Shown: in pieces, positions 1 through 8,754 of the stretch | How positions within the stretch are numbered: position 1 is the first letter of the stretch | How the letters are laid out: every line of letters begins with the position of its first letter | Position numbers and translations under genes: made by a program | Source of the DNA: Cyanothece sp. BG0011 | GTDB taxonomy: Bacteria > Cyanobacteriota > Cyanobacteriia > Cyanobacteriales > Microcystaceae | Direction: 5' to 3' | DNA: 51,178 nt | NCBI RefSeq assembly: GCF_003013815.1 | Contig: NZ_PRLH01000141.1 | Coordinates: 1-51,178, forward strand | Notes under the pieces: model-generated | Seen by the model: only the letters and a program-made list of their open reading frames with translations | The model's database searches: none | Told to the model about the DNA's origin: nothing

Positions 1-551
1 GCAAACGCTTGACTTATGATCAGGAATATTTGCAAATTATGAGTCCTTTGATGGAGCATGAGAACAATAATTGCTTTATTTCCCGTCTAATCTTCATAAT
101 GGCTGAGGAATGGGATTTAAACATTAAAAGTGTTGGTTCTCTGACTCTAAAAAGAGATGATATTAAGAAAGGAATAGAGCCTGATGCGTCTTTTTACCTG
201 AAAAATGAACCATCAGTCAGAAATAAGCCACACATTGATTTGAATAGGGAGATGTCCCTCCAGATTTAGCAATTGAAATTGATATTACCCAGTGGTTCTC
301 TTGATAAGTTACCCATTTATGCTGCTTTAGGTGTAGCGGAAATATGGCGATATGATGGGCAAGTTTTACGGTTTTATGGATTGAATGAGGAGAGTAAAAG
401 CTATCAAGAAATTAGTCAGAGTTTAGCTTTTCCGTGGTTAGATATTTCCCTAATTCCTCAATGGTTGGAACAACGTTTAATTATTGGGGAAACAGCAGTT
501 CTCAAACAAGTTAGACAATGGGCAATAGAACAAAAAAAGTATAATATTTAA
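1..551 (+). pseudogene. Uma2-family (DUF820) endonuclease-like gene, 5' partial and frameshifted
   Basis: The reading frame is open to the window edge, so the true start lies upstream. Translated pieces match the Uma2/DUF820 family, a PD-(D/E)xK-nuclease-like fold very abundant in cyanobacteria: an EIMSP-like early block, a GIEPDAS block holding the predicted acidic residue, and a LPIYAALGVAEIWRYDG block. The first piece ends at a TAG at 267-269. The segment that should read DLAIEID sits in another frame (about 248-289) and the original frame resumes at 291. One base is therefore missing near 247-248 and one extra base is present near 287-290. The two shifts compensate but leave a stop, so the gene is probably inactive. 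A sequencing error cannot be excluded. It converges on gloA. Confidence 0.75.
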
Positions 552-561
552 CTCAAAAATA

Positions 562-590
562 TGAGAGTGCAAAAAACACTCTCACATTTT
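562..590. terminator. Bidirectional hairpin terminator
   Basis: Perfect 8-bp stem (tgagagtg at 562-569, cactctca at 577-584) with an A-rich loop, flanked by A-rich and T-rich runs on both sides. It lies between the convergent Uma2 remnant and gloA, so it can serve both. Confidence 0.7.
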
Positions 591-597
591 AATTCTA

Positions 598-1029
598 TTA
601 AGAGGCTGCCCCTGCGGTTTCTTTTTCTTGTTTCGCTGATCCTTGGGTTCCGAGTTGAATTAATTCAATTTTGTAGCCATTGGGATCTTCAACAAAAGCA
701 ATAACGGTTGTACCGTGTTTCATAGGGCCTGGTTCTCTGGTAACATTGCCCCCCTGTTGTTTGATTTTTTCACAGGTTTCGTAGATATCATCGACACCTA
801 AAGCAATGTGTCCATAGGCATTACCTAGGTCATAAGAATCTACACCCCAATTGTAGGTTAATTCAATAACTGCGGTGTCAGACTCGTCTCCATAACCCAC
901 AAAAGCAAGGGTAAATTCGCCTCCTGGATAATCTTTTTGACGAATCAGTTTCATTCCTAAAACATCACAGTAGAATTTTAAGGATTCTTCTAGGTTTTTA
1001 ACCCGAAGCATGGTGTGTAAAATACGCAT
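598..1029 (-). CDS. gloA: Lactoylglutathione lyase (glyoxalase I)
   Basis: Converts the hemithioacetal of methylglyoxal and a thiol cofactor into S-lactoylglutathione; cytosolic detoxification. The product has 143 residues, normal for a single-module VOC-fold glyoxalase I plus a short polar C-terminal tail (about residues 127-143). The four metal ligands of the bacterial enzyme are at the expected positions: His5, Glu56, His74 and Glu122, the last in the NGYKIEL motif. Absence of the long inserts seen in Zn-type enzymes suggests the Ni/Co-activated class. It starts 15 bp after the stop of the upstream MscS-type gene on the same strand, so the two may share a transcript. Function call is firm. 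Confidence 0.95.
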   Translation of the reverse strand: MRILHTMLRVKNLEESLKFYCDVLGMKLIRQKDYPGGEFTLAFVGYGDESDTAVIELTYNWGVDSYDLGNAYGHIALGVDDIYETCEKIKQQGGNVTREPGPMKHGTTVIAFVEDPNGYKIELIQLGTQGSAKQEKETAGAAS

Positions 1030-1044
1030 AATTTCTTAATTGAG

Positions 1045-2727
1045 TTAAACAACAATGTGATTATCGTGATCATTGCGATCTTTATTGTTCATGTTATCAT
1101 TTGTAAACCAAACTTTCTGTTGAGGAACAGGTAAGGGTAAACCTTGTTTATCAAATTCAACTTTGAGACGACGACGAAATTCTCTAGACACATCCCATTG
1201 CTTGAGGGGTTTGGTTTTGATCCAAACTCGAATAATTAAGCCTCGTTGCTCAAAGTTATCAACTCCTAAAATTTCAGGTTTATCTACGATACAATTCCGC
1301 CATTGTCTATCCTTTGCCATGATTTCAGCCACGTCTTTAACAATGTGTAAAGCTTGATCGATATCAGCGTCATAAGCAACAGGAATTAATAAATCAGCCC
1401 TTGACCAATTACTAGAATGATTGGCTACAATTTTTACTTCACTATTAGGAATGGTAATTAATCTTCCTTCTGGATCTCGCAGTTGTGTGATTCTTAAATT
1501 GATATTTTCTACCAATCCACCGAAGTCCTGAACTTGAATGACATCACCTACCGCATATTGATCTTCGAGAATAATAAAAAAGCCGTTAATTGCATCTCGA
1601 ATAAGGTTTTGAGAAGCCAAAGAAACCCCAACCCCTAAAATACCTAAACCTGCTAATAAAGGAGCCGTATTAACCCCAATTAACGATAAGCCAATCAGAA
1701 AACCTGATCCTGTCAAAATAATCGTTACGACACTACGAAACACTACGGTTACTGTATTAATTCGTAGTTGCAGACGTTGATTCTCATGAAAATCTAAGAG
1801 GTTACGAATCATCAAAATAGATGTCAACTTAGCAATTAAAGCATAACTTAAGCGAATTGCTAGATAAGTACCGACACCAACAACTCCCAATCTAGCAGGA
1901 ATTCTCAGCAATGAGATTAACCAAATTTGAGCAATTCTTGTGTAAGGAAAAAGTCCGACAATAATCAAACTTGAACCTACCCAAATACCAGCTTGAACTA
2001 ATTGTAATAAGCGATATTGAACTTCTTTAATATTCCAATGTTGACGATTGGTTAGCAACATGGACATGGGTTGATCGCTTCTTTCTTCTCCAATACTTTG
2101 TTGAGATATTTTTAAGTGGTTAATTTTGCGATTGATGAGTTTATTAATGATAAAAGCACCGCCTAAAATACCAATGGCAATTAATCCTCTAGAAATTAAA
2201 GATTCTAAGGTACGCTCATTTTTTGCCTGTCTTAATCCGTCTCTTAATTGCTCAATTATATTATTGGCTTTTGTCTCGGCATCAATCCCCTCATTTTGAA
2301 GATCAAGATTCCCAACGGTTATCAGTTGTATGGTTTCATCACCTACAGTCACATAAATTCTAGGATTTTCTTGCCCTCTTTGGCTAATTTCTAGGTCTGG
2401 GTTGTCTTGGGAAAAATAAAGATTAGTAATTCTCTCTAAACGATTATCAATCGTCTCGACTCGTTCAGCAATTTTTGATTTTGGGTAGGTGATATTGAAT
2501 AGACAACGGCCATCTAAACGAATACAAGTGGTTACATTGGTTTCTTGTGAATTTTGGGGAAGCCAGCTATTAGTATCCTTAAGTTCCGGTAAAAATGGAA
2601 GGATTTGAGGTTGTGCTTTTACAGGTAATGTCCCTTGAACTGTTGTTATAAAGAGTAGGGTGGTTGTAAAAATTTGACGATTAAAAAAACGAATGAGTGA
2701 GGATTTATTTTTCACAGATTTAAACAT
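1045..2727 (-). CDS. MscS-family mechanosensitive channel with N-terminal signal and extracytoplasmic domain
   Basis: A 560-residue member of the small-conductance mechanosensitive channel family, an inner-membrane pore that releases solutes on hypo-osmotic shock. Residues 1-39 look like a cleavable signal peptide ending near an AQ site. An extracytoplasmic stretch to about residue 170 follows, then several membrane helices (about 178-200, 235-258, 270-298, 330-350). The pore-lining MscS TM3 region is recognisable by its Gly/Ala pattern (LAGLGILGVGVSLASQ), followed by the beta domain block YAVGDVIQV and a C-terminal alpha/beta domain. It is roughly twice E. coli MscS length owing to the N-terminal addition. 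It lies immediately upstream of gloA on the same strand. Family call is secure; gating behaviour cannot be read from sequence. Confidence 0.9.
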   Translation of the reverse strand: MFKSVKNKSSLIRFFNRQIFTTTLLFITTVQGTLPVKAQPQILPFLPELKDTNSWLPQNSQETNVTTCIRLDGRCLFNITYPKSKIAERVETIDNRLERITNLYFSQDNPDLEISQRGQENPRIYVTVGDETIQLITVGNLDLQNEGIDAETKANNIIEQLRDGLRQAKNERTLESLISRGLIAIGILGGAFIINKLINRKINHLKISQQSIGEERSDQPMSMLLTNRQHWNIKEVQYRLLQLVQAGIWVGSSLIIVGLFPYTRIAQIWLISLLRIPARLGVVGVGTYLAIRLSYALIAKLTSILMIRNLLDFHENQRLQLRINTVTVVFRSVVTIILTGSGFLIGLSLIGVNTAPLLAGLGILGVGVSLASQNLIRDAINGFFIILEDQYAVGDVIQVQDFGGLVENINLRITQLRDPEGRLITIPNSEVKIVANHSSNWSRADLLIPVAYDADIDQALHIVKDVAEIMAKDRQWRNCIVDKPEILGVDNFEQRGLIIRVWIKTKPLKQWDVSREFRRRLKVEFDKQGLPLPVPQQKVWFTNDNMNNKDRNDHDNHIVV

Positions 2728-2940
2728 AAATCAAGATCAACGAAAGAATTACTTCTTTGGTAATATGCCTCTTTATAGAGTGGAAATGATGAATATAGAC
2801 AAGGATTAATTATCTATCCAATCAATTTCAGTATAACTTAACATTGAAATTTTGCAATAGATAGGGTTGATAATCTTCAATTACTTGTAACAAATAATAC
2901 ATTATCAACCCATTGAAAATCTATAACTTTTTAGACTGGT

Positions 2941-3735
2941 TTATGCTTTTAAAGCTGGTTTATAATTTAAGACACGAATTAAGGTTCCTTCTTTGGGTAA
3001 ATCTTCAAATCTCAAACGAATTTGATTGTTATTAAGTTGTTTGACATTCATCTCCTTAACTAAGTCCAAAAAGTTACCCAGTGGCTCAATGTCACAGCTT
3101 TGGTCATCGGCAGCCGAAGTCCGATAATGGGTAGGTATCATTACTTTAGGACGTAACGTTTCCATTGCTTGTTTCCCTTCGACGGAATTATAAGCTTTTG
3201 GTCCCCCTCCAACAGGGATACAAGCGACATCAGGACTACCTAATAAAATTTTTTGTTCGATATCAATCGGGGCAGCTGCACCGCCTAAATGGACAACACG
3301 AATACCCCCTTGAGTCCAACGCCAAGCGACATTGGTTCCGAAACGTTGACCCCCTTGGCGATCGTGATCAATACCAACCCCTTGAAGTCGAAAGCCGTTA
3401 ATTTCATAGACTCCAGGTTCATACAATACTTTGGGGTTCCCTGGTAAGTTTTCGGCTGCTCCTTCGTCCCACATTTGACTACTAATGATCACTAAGTCTG
3501 CTTCTACTTTCGGTAACCGATAGCCGGCCGTACAGCCAATCGCTCGGAATGGGTTGGCTAAAATTCTCATACCCCCTCCCGTAAACAAGAAGGCAGTATG
3601 ACCTAAATATTGAATCAATAAGGAATCTTTCGGTTGGGCTGAAACTGGTTGAAAACGAGAGCTTATGGAGATCCCTGCGGTGGCCGCAGCACTAGCACCA
3701 GCGTAACGGATAAATTGTCGCCGTTTCATTATCAA
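2941..3735 (-). CDS. Tat-exported MBL-fold (UlaG-like) protein lacking the canonical metal motif
   Basis: 264 residues. The N-terminus carries a twin-arginine signal (RRQFIR at residues 5-10, then an Ala-rich hydrophobic stretch and an SAQ cleavage-like site), so export folded through Tat is predicted. The start is either of two close ATGs (MIM). The rest resembles the metallo-beta-lactamase-fold hydrolases of the UlaG/YcfU type: LGHTAF at 44-49 and PTHYRT at 201-206. Where these enzymes have the HxHxDH zinc motif, this protein has VIISSQMWDEG (82-92), with no histidine, so it probably cannot bind the usual two zinc ions. It begins 15 bp after the trpG stop and looks like the last gene of the ybeY-dgkA-trpG run. 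Role unknown. Confidence 0.75.
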   Translation of the reverse strand: MIMKRRQFIRYAGASAAATAGISISSRFQPVSAQPKDSLLIQYLGHTAFLFTGGGMRILANPFRAIGCTAGYRLPKVEADLVIISSQMWDEGAAENLPGNPKVLYEPGVYEINGFRLQGVGIDHDRQGGQRFGTNVAWRWTQGGIRVVHLGGAAAPIDIEQKILLGSPDVACIPVGGGPKAYNSVEGKQAMETLRPKVMIPTHYRTSAADDQSCDIEPLGNFLDLVKEMNVKQLNNNQIRLRFEDLPKEGTLIRVLNYKPALKA

Positions 3736-3750
3736 TCTTAAAAATAAAAT

Positions 3751-4347
3751 TTATCGTGCATTTAACATCATAAGAAAGTTTTGCAACAGGGTTTTACCTG
3801 ATGTGGTTAAGATACTTTCTGGATGAAATTGTACCCCTTGAAGGTGGGGATAGTCTTTATGTTGTAGTCCCATAATGGTTCCATCTTCAGTCCAAGCGGT
3901 AATTTCGAGGACATCGGGGAGGGTTTCTCGTTCTACCACTAAACTATGGTAACGGGTGGCTTCAAACGGATTATCTAATCCCTTAAATACCCCTTGATTA
4001 TTATGATAAATAGGTGAGGTTTTACCGTGCATTAACAAAGGCGCAGAAATAACCTTTCCGCCGAACACTTGCCCCATACTTTGATGACCTAAACAAACTC
4101 CTAAAATGGGATAGGTTGAACCCAGTTCTTGGATCAAAGCTAAAGAAACCCCTGCATCTTCCGGGCGGCCGGGGCCTGGAGAAATAACAATGCCATCAGG
4201 GTTAAGATGACGGATTTTAGAGAGATCGATTTTATCATTACGGTAGACTTGGATGTCTGAAGCAACTGGCAAATTAAAGCCCAATTCTCCTAAATATTGC
4301 ACCAAGTTATAGGTAAAACTATCGTAATTATCGATAACGAGAATCAA
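3751..4347 (-). CDS. trpG: Anthranilate/aminodeoxychorismate synthase glutamine amidotransferase subunit
   Basis: 198 residues, the standard length of stand-alone TrpG/PabA. It hydrolyses glutamine and feeds ammonia to the chorismate-binding partner (TrpE or PabB) in tryptophan or folate synthesis. The class I amidotransferase triad is visible: Cys85 in GVCLGHQ, and His175 and Glu177 in QFHPES. The oxyanion-hole block [11 protein letters not shown] is intact. No trpE or pabB is nearby; a shared subunit serving both pathways is common in bacteria, so trpG versus pabA cannot be settled here. It follows dgkA by 46 bp on the same strand. Confidence 0.93.
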   Translation of the reverse strand: MILVIDNYDSFTYNLVQYLGELGFNLPVASDIQVYRNDKIDLSKIRHLNPDGIVISPGPGRPEDAGVSLALIQELGSTYPILGVCLGHQSMGQVFGGKVISAPLLMHGKTSPIYHNNQGVFKGLDNPFEATRYHSLVVERETLPDVLEITAWTEDGTIMGLQHKDYPHLQGVQFHPESILTTSGKTLLQNFLMMLNAR

Positions 4348-4393
4348 TGCTTATCTCCTCGATGATGATGATGAATGCGATCGCTACAACTGT

Positions 4394-4903
4394 TTACAGA
4401 GAAAACATCATAGCAAATAAGGGGGGAGCAATAATAAACCCTGCTACCAAAACTGCAGCCAGGGCTGAAATCATAACCGCACCGGCAGCGCAGTCTTTGG
4501 CAACTTTGGCTAATTCGTGATAAGACTGACCAACGGTTAAGTCTACCACTGATTCTAAGGCGGTATTGAGTAATTCTAAGACCATAACCAAAGCACAGGT
4601 TAAAGCGACGATGGCCATTCCTAGGGCAGTGACGTGGAGAAACAGCCCAAAACTGATGGCAGTCGCTGTCATGGCTGTATGAATACGGAAATTGCGTTGA
4701 GTGACAAAGGCGTAGGAAATACCAGCCCAAGCATATTTAAAGCTCTGAAATAAGTTAGGGGCAATATGCCAAGCGGAACTATTTCTAATCTCTGAGGGAC
4801 TTTTTTCCCTCGCATATTGGGCAATCTGGGGCTGTCTTAAGGCGGCTGCACTAGAAAAAAAGCTAGTGGCAGAGGATTGGCTCATTTTAAAATCGGCTTT
4901 CAT
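4394..4903 (-). CDS. dgkA: Diacylglycerol/undecaprenol kinase family membrane protein
   Basis: 169 residues: a polar N-terminal extension of about 45 residues, then a compact three-helix membrane domain typical of DgkA-type lipid kinases. The signature ELLNTALESVVDL (family pattern E-x-x-NTAIE-x-x-x-D) marks the ATP/Mg site at the membrane interface. In Gram-positives such proteins phosphorylate undecaprenol; in E. coli, diacylglycerol. The cyanobacterial substrate is not decided by sequence. It lies between ybeY (90 bp upstream) and trpG (46 bp downstream) on one strand. A ybeY-dgkA pairing is widespread in bacteria and supports the call. Confidence 0.88.
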   Translation of the reverse strand: MKADFKMSQSSATSFFSSAAALRQPQIAQYAREKSPSEIRNSSAWHIAPNLFQSFKYAWAGISYAFVTQRNFRIHTAMTATAISFGLFLHVTALGMAIVALTCALVMVLELLNTALESVVDLTVGQSYHELAKVAKDCAAGAVMISALAAVLVAGFIIAPPLFAMMFSL

Positions 4904-4993
4904 AATCTTAAGTTTTGCTAAGTTTGGTACAGAATAATTAAATATTTTTACGAAGTCTGTTCAATTAGAACATATAGTGTAGCAATTATGCAT

Positions 4994-5512
4994 TCAAAGA
5001 CCGACAATTTTTAACAAAGTTTCTTGTTGTTGTAGCATTTTTTGTAAACTGGGTTCGTCAGGGTGGTCCCATCCTAACAAATGAAGGAAGCCGTGAGAGG
5101 CTAACCAAGGAAGTTCTCGCTTGAGAGAATGACCTTGTTGTTGTGCCTGTTTTTGGGCCGTTTCTACTGAAATAATAATATCTCCGATATATAATGGTTC
5201 TAAAAATTCTGGCTGATCAGGGATTTTTGGAAAATTTCCTTCTAAAGTCGCAAAGGCGAGTACGTCAGTAGGCTGATTTTTCTGACGATATTGAGCATTT
5301 AAGCTTTGAATTTCTTGATCTCCAGTTAATCTTAGGGTTAGTTCATAATGATCGCCTACCGGTAAATAGGAAATAAGGCTGTTTCCCCAGGTTTGAAACC
5401 AGTTTTTCCAAGTTTGGGATGAAATAGGGTAAGAAATTGGTGTTTGATCTGAACTAACCGCAAAAGCGTCTTGAACATTCAAGTCAATGATTGGATCAGA
5501 AGCTATCATCAT
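4994..5512 (-). CDS. ybeY: Endoribonuclease YbeY (16S rRNA 3'-end maturation / rRNA quality control)
   Basis: 172 residues, with the family hallmark HGFLHLLGWDH near residues 140-150. Its three histidines bind the catalytic zinc of this single-strand endoribonuclease, which acts in 16S rRNA 3' processing and ribosome quality control. The upstream block LTGDQEIQSLNAQYR and TDVLAFA also match the family. The N-terminus is about 30 residues longer than many homologs; two ATGs in a row open the frame. It starts 10 bp after the DUF3285 stop and precedes dgkA, in what looks like one operon. Confidence 0.93.
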   Translation of the reverse strand: MMIASDPIIDLNVQDAFAVSSDQTPISYPISSQTWKNWFQTWGNSLISYLPVGDHYELTLRLTGDQEIQSLNAQYRQKNQPTDVLAFATLEGNFPKIPDQPEFLEPLYIGDIIISVETAQKQAQQQGHSLKRELPWLASHGFLHLLGWDHPDEPSLQKMLQQQETLLKIVGL

Positions 5513-5522
5513 CCTAGGTTTG

Positions 5523-5711
5523 CTAACGGGTTAAATAGGAAATGCCAATGAAAAAAGCCAGAAGTCCCACTGTGGTGAGAAAAAAGTGTTTCAGAGAGGT
5601 TCCTCCTTTGCGAACCATATTACGCATAGCTAGTTTAGTGTAACTGGGTTGAGGTTCTTCTGTGGGGGTTTTGGGGGTATTTTCTTGGGTAGATGGAGGT
5701 GTATTAGTCAT
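5523..5711 (-). CDS. Small single-pass membrane protein, DUF3285 family
   Basis: 62 residues. A Pro/Thr-rich N-terminal half is followed by a conserved-looking segment NMVRKGGTSLKHF and one C-terminal transmembrane helix (FLTTVGLLAFFIGISYL). This matches DUF3285, a small family I know only from cyanobacteria and related plastids; no function is established. The stop lies 10 bp before the ybeY start, so it is probably the promoter-proximal gene of that operon. The 199-bp region upstream is shared with the divergent pmbA-like gene. Confidence 0.75.
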   Translation of the reverse strand: MTNTPPSTQENTPKTPTEEPQPSYTKLAMRNMVRKGGTSLKHFFLTTVGLLAFFIGISYLTR

Positions 5712-5910
5712 ATAATTTTTCCGTGTTTTTCCATAAGTCTGCTTCTTAATGTAACAGTTTGTTACTAAAGATCAATGATTTGAAACAGCTTACTTACTGA
5801 TCGAGATCACCCCTCTAACTATAAAGGTTCCCAAATTCGGTAATAATCCTATCATCGGGAATAAGTAATCTCTCGTATTTTTAAGTAATTTTCTATCTTC
5901 GGTAAGATTT

Positions 5911-7194
5911 ATGACTCTTGATGCACAACAGTTAATCGAGTTAGCCCTAAAAGCCGGGGCTTCCCACGCAGAAGTTTATCAGTCGCGATCGCAATCTCGT
6001 CCTGTGTTTTTTGAAGCTAACCGTCTCAAACAGTTAGAAAGTTCTAACTCCGAAGGAACGGCGTTACGGGTGTGGAAGGAGGGATCACCAGGGTTAGCAG
6101 TGGCTTATGGAGAGGTAGAAAGTGAAGCATTAGTAGAACGGGCGATCGCTTTATCTGATCTCAATGATCCTGAAACTATCGAACTACATGAACCTCGTAC
6201 GGATATTCGGCCTTGTGTCGGAGAAGGTATTCCTGTGGAGAGGTTGATAGAAATAGGCAAAGAGGCGATCGCAAAATTACGTCAAGACTATGCAGAAGTG
6301 CTTTGTAGCGGTGAATTTAGCTGTCAAGAGGATTTTTCTTGTTTAGTCAATTCTTTGGGGCTTCAGTGTGAATACAGTGAGGTTTCTACGGATTTTTATC
6401 TAGGGGTGGAATGGGTTAGAGGTGAGGATTTTTTGGCTATTTATGATGGGGATCATAGTTACCATGAATTAGGGATTGATCCGATAGTAAAAGGGATTTT
6501 ACAACGGTTAGCATGGGCAAAGGAAACAGTTACGCCGAAAACAGGGCGTATTCCTGTGTTATTTACTCCCAACGGCGCAGCGATGCTATGGGATACGGTG
6601 TCTGATGCGCTGAATAGTAAAATAGTTTTAGAAAAGGCTTCTCCTTGGAGTGAAAAATTAGGGGAAACAGTGATTTCTGAGAAGTTAAGTTTATCGCAGC
6701 AACCCAACCTTGAACCCTATACTTGTCCGTTTGATGATGAGGGGACAGTGACACAACAATTATCTTTAATTACAGAGGGAAGATTAGAACAATTTTACAG
6801 CGATCGTACTAGGGCGAGATTATTAGGTAATAAAAGTACAGGGAATGGGTTTCGTTCGAGTTTAGGGAGTTATCCGACTCCTAGTTTAGTTAATTTAATT
6901 GTTGAACCTGGAAACAGTAATTTTGATCAGTTAGTTAAACAGTTAGATAACGGTATTATTGTGGATCAAATTTTAGGGGGTGGTGCGGATATTTCGGGAG
7001 ATTTTTCTATTAATGTTGATCTGGGTTACGGTGTAAAAAATGGAGTAATTACAGGAAGGGTTAAAGATACGATGGTGACGGGAAATGTGTATCAAGTGTT
7101 AAAAGAAGTTATTGCTTTAGGTAATGATTCTCGTTGGATAGATTCTTGTTTGACTCCTTCTTTATTGGTGGAAGGGTTATCAGTGACAGGATAA
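5911..7194 (+). CDS. pmbA: TldD/PmbA-family protein, TldE (PmbA) type
   Basis: 427 residues, the normal length of PmbA/TldE. TldD-TldE forms a heterodimeric metalloprotease that unfolds and trims peptides. TldD carries the HExxxH zinc motif; that motif is absent here, which points to the non-catalytic TldE/PmbA partner rather than TldD. Other family features are present: the early ASHAEVYQSR block, a central VLFTPNGAAML block, and the C-terminal GGGADISGDFSINVDLGYGVKNG block followed by VTGNVYQVLKEV. No tldD lies adjacent, so the partner must be elsewhere. ATG start at 5911; the next gene on the strand is 62 bp downstream. Confidence 0.88.
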   Translation: MTLDAQQLIELALKAGASHAEVYQSRSQSRPVFFEANRLKQLESSNSEGTALRVWKEGSPGLAVAYGEVESEALVERAIALSDLNDPETIELHEPRTDIRPCVGEGIPVERLIEIGKEAIAKLRQDYAEVLCSGEFSCQEDFSCLVNSLGLQCEYSEVSTDFYLGVEWVRGEDFLAIYDGDHSYHELGIDPIVKGILQRLAWAKETVTPKTGRIPVLFTPNGAAMLWDTVSDALNSKIVLEKASPWSEKLGETVISEKLSLSQQPNLEPYTCPFDDEGTVTQQLSLITEGRLEQFYSDRTRARLLGNKSTGNGFRSSLGSYPTPSLVNLIVEPGNSNFDQLVKQLDNGIIVDQILGGGADISGDFSINVDLGYGVKNGVITGRVKDTMVTGNVYQVLKEVIALGNDSRWIDSCLTPSLLVEGLSVTG

Positions 7195-7256
7195 AGTAGA
7201 TGGGCAAAATTTTGATTATTTAATCTATTTGATTTAACAGATCATATAATTAAGCA

Positions 7257-7592
7257 ATGGAGCAATCATTTAATAAAGTTCTCGTCTGGTTGAAAGGAGA
7301 AGTAAAAACACCGCCTTTTTCAAGTCAAGCTAGGATAGAAGTTGGCTATTTATTACGTCGATTACAACAAGGCAAATCTTTATCAATGCCTCAATCTCGT
7401 CCTATGCCTAGTATTGGTTCTCGTTGTCATGAATTGCGGATTAACGATAATGAACAGACATGGCGCATTATTTACCGAATTGACGAAGATGCGATCATTA
7501 TTGTAGATGTATTTGCTAAAAAGACTAACAAAACACCAGAAAATGTTATAAAACGTAGTCAACAACGATTAAAACAATATGACAATATCTAA
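7257..7592 (+). CDS. RelE/HigB-like toxin (phage Gp49-like, DUF891)
   Basis: 111 residues with the RelE/ParE-superfamily core: a two-helix start containing a GYLLRRLQQGK-type segment, then beta strands with the conserved block CHELRINDNEQTWRIIYR, and an IVDVFAKKT strand-turn motif before the C-terminal helix. This matches the phage-derived Gp49-like (DUF891) branch that includes HigB-type mRNA interferases. An XRE-family antitoxin begins 14 bp downstream on the same strand, the toxin-first order typical of higBA-like modules. mRNA cleavage is expected from the family and not demonstrated here. Confidence 0.85.
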   Translation: MEQSFNKVLVWLKGEVKTPPFSSQARIEVGYLLRRLQQGKSLSMPQSRPMPSIGSRCHELRINDNEQTWRIIYRIDEDAIIIVDVFAKKTNKTPENVIKRSQQRLKQYDNI

Positions 7593-7606
7593 GGAATAAA
7601 CCTATT

Positions 7607-7921
7607 ATGGATAACAATAAACGTCAAAAACTTGAGCAAGCTGGCTGGCAAGTAGGAACAGTATCTGAGTTTCTAGAATTGTCCCCATCTGAGTCACAAA
7701 TGATAGAGTTAAAATTAGCTTTAAGTCAACAGTTTAAATCATTAAGAGAACGTCAAAAACTTTCTCTACAAGCTTTAGCAGAAAAAATGCAATCGAGTCC
7801 ATCAAATGTGGCTAAAATTGAGGAAGGTGATTCTTCTGTGACCATTGATTTAATGATTCAAGGTTTATTTTCAATGGGAGCAACTTGTCAAGAAATTGCT
7901 AAAATAATGCTTGATTCTTAG
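7607..7921 (+). CDS. XRE-family antitoxin (HigA-like)
   Basis: 104 residues. The helix-turn-helix of the Xre/Cro type is visible at about residues 45-95: LRERQKLSLQALAEKMQSSPSNVAKIEEG, with the characteristic Gln-Ala-Leu-Ala turn and the Val-Ala-Lys-Ile-Glu recognition segment. The N-terminal 40 residues probably contact the toxin. It follows the toxin gene by 14 bp. By family analogy it neutralises the toxin and represses the shared promoter upstream of 7257. The 152 bp after it hold no gene on this strand. Confidence 0.85.
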   Translation: MDNNKRQKLEQAGWQVGTVSEFLELSPSESQMIELKLALSQQFKSLRERQKLSLQALAEKMQSSPSNVAKIEEGDSSVTIDLMIQGLFSMGATCQEIAKIMLDS

Positions 7922-8073
7922 TTAAATTAGATTTATATTAATTATACTTTAAGCAGTTCCCATACTTGTGAGGTACATAGGCTATCCCTCTGAGGCAGGT
8001 GTTAGGTGTTAAGTCTTAGGTGTGCCTTATGAGTCTGAGAAACGTTATGTCCAACATCCTACCCCTAATCGTG

Positions 8074-8754
8074 TCAAATACGCAAAACATAACCCACTCC
8101 TCGAACAGTATGTATCAATCTTGAAGAGTGGTTTAGTTCTAATTTTAATCGCAAAGCCCGAATATAAACATCGACAATATTCGATTCTCCTGTATAGTAA
8201 TAACCCCAGACATTTTCAAGTATTTGATTTCTACTCAAGACATGAAGAGGATGTCGCAATAAATATTCTAAAAGGTCAAATTCTTTTGCCGTTAATTCAA
8301 TTGACTGCTTGGCTCTATAAACCTCCCTTGTGAGCAGATTCATGTGTAAATCTTCAAATTCCAAGGTTTCTGAGGAGTCAGTGTCAGTCCCTATACGACG
8401 CAGACGAGCTTTAGCTCTGGCTAAAAGTTCTTCCATGCTAAAAGGTTTCGTTACATAATCATCAGCACCACTATCTAAACCTAGAACTCGCTCTGTAATT
8501 TCGTCTCTTGCCGTCAGCATAATAATGGGGATTTTAACTCCCGTCTTTCTCAGGCGTAAACAAATATCTAATCCCGATATTCTAGGTAGCATCCAGTCTA
8601 AGATAATTAAATCAGGACAACATTCACGAGCTATATTAAGGGCATCTATACCATCATGAGAAACGGTCACTTTATATCCTTCGACGAGCAATTCTGAAGA
8701 AATAAACTGTGCGATTTTAGTATCATCTTCCACCACCAGAATATGTTCGCTCAT
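8074..8754 (-). CDS. OmpR/PhoB-family response regulator
   Basis: 226 residues from the chosen ATG. An in-frame ATG at 8769 is less likely: the stop TAA of the upstream kinase overlaps the ATG at 8754 as TAATG, a classic coupling arrangement. The receiver domain has the acidic pair Asp10-Asp11 (VVEDD), phosphoacceptor Asp53 (ILDWMLP) and the switch Lys in VTKPFS. The C-terminal winged-helix DNA-binding domain is typical (LTAKEFDLLEYLLRHP, then HTVRGVGYVLR). It resembles cyanobacterial ManR/RppA-type regulators; the signal cannot be assigned. Its targets may include the divergent thiol-redox genes starting at 11,096, which is inference from position only. Confidence 0.92.
   Translation of the reverse strand: MSEHILVVEDDTKIAQFISSELLVEGYKVTVSHDGIDALNIARECCPDLIILDWMLPRISGLDICLRLRKTGVKIPIIMLTARDEITERVLGLDSGADDYVTKPFSMEELLARAKARLRRIGTDTDSSETLEFEDLHMNLLTREVYRAKQSIELTAKEFDLLEYLLRHPLHVLSRNQILENVWGYYYTGESNIVDVYIRALRLKLELNHSSRLIHTVRGVGYVLRI

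Noticed and set aside
4344-4730. Minus-strand 128-residue frame overlapping dgkA
   Set aside because: Composition rich in Cys, Arg and Ser, no family character, and it lies almost wholly inside the well-supported dgkA.
8022-8333. Plus-strand 103-residue frame opposite the response regulator
   Set aside because: Antisense to the conserved DNA-binding domain of the regulator; no ribosome site or family features.
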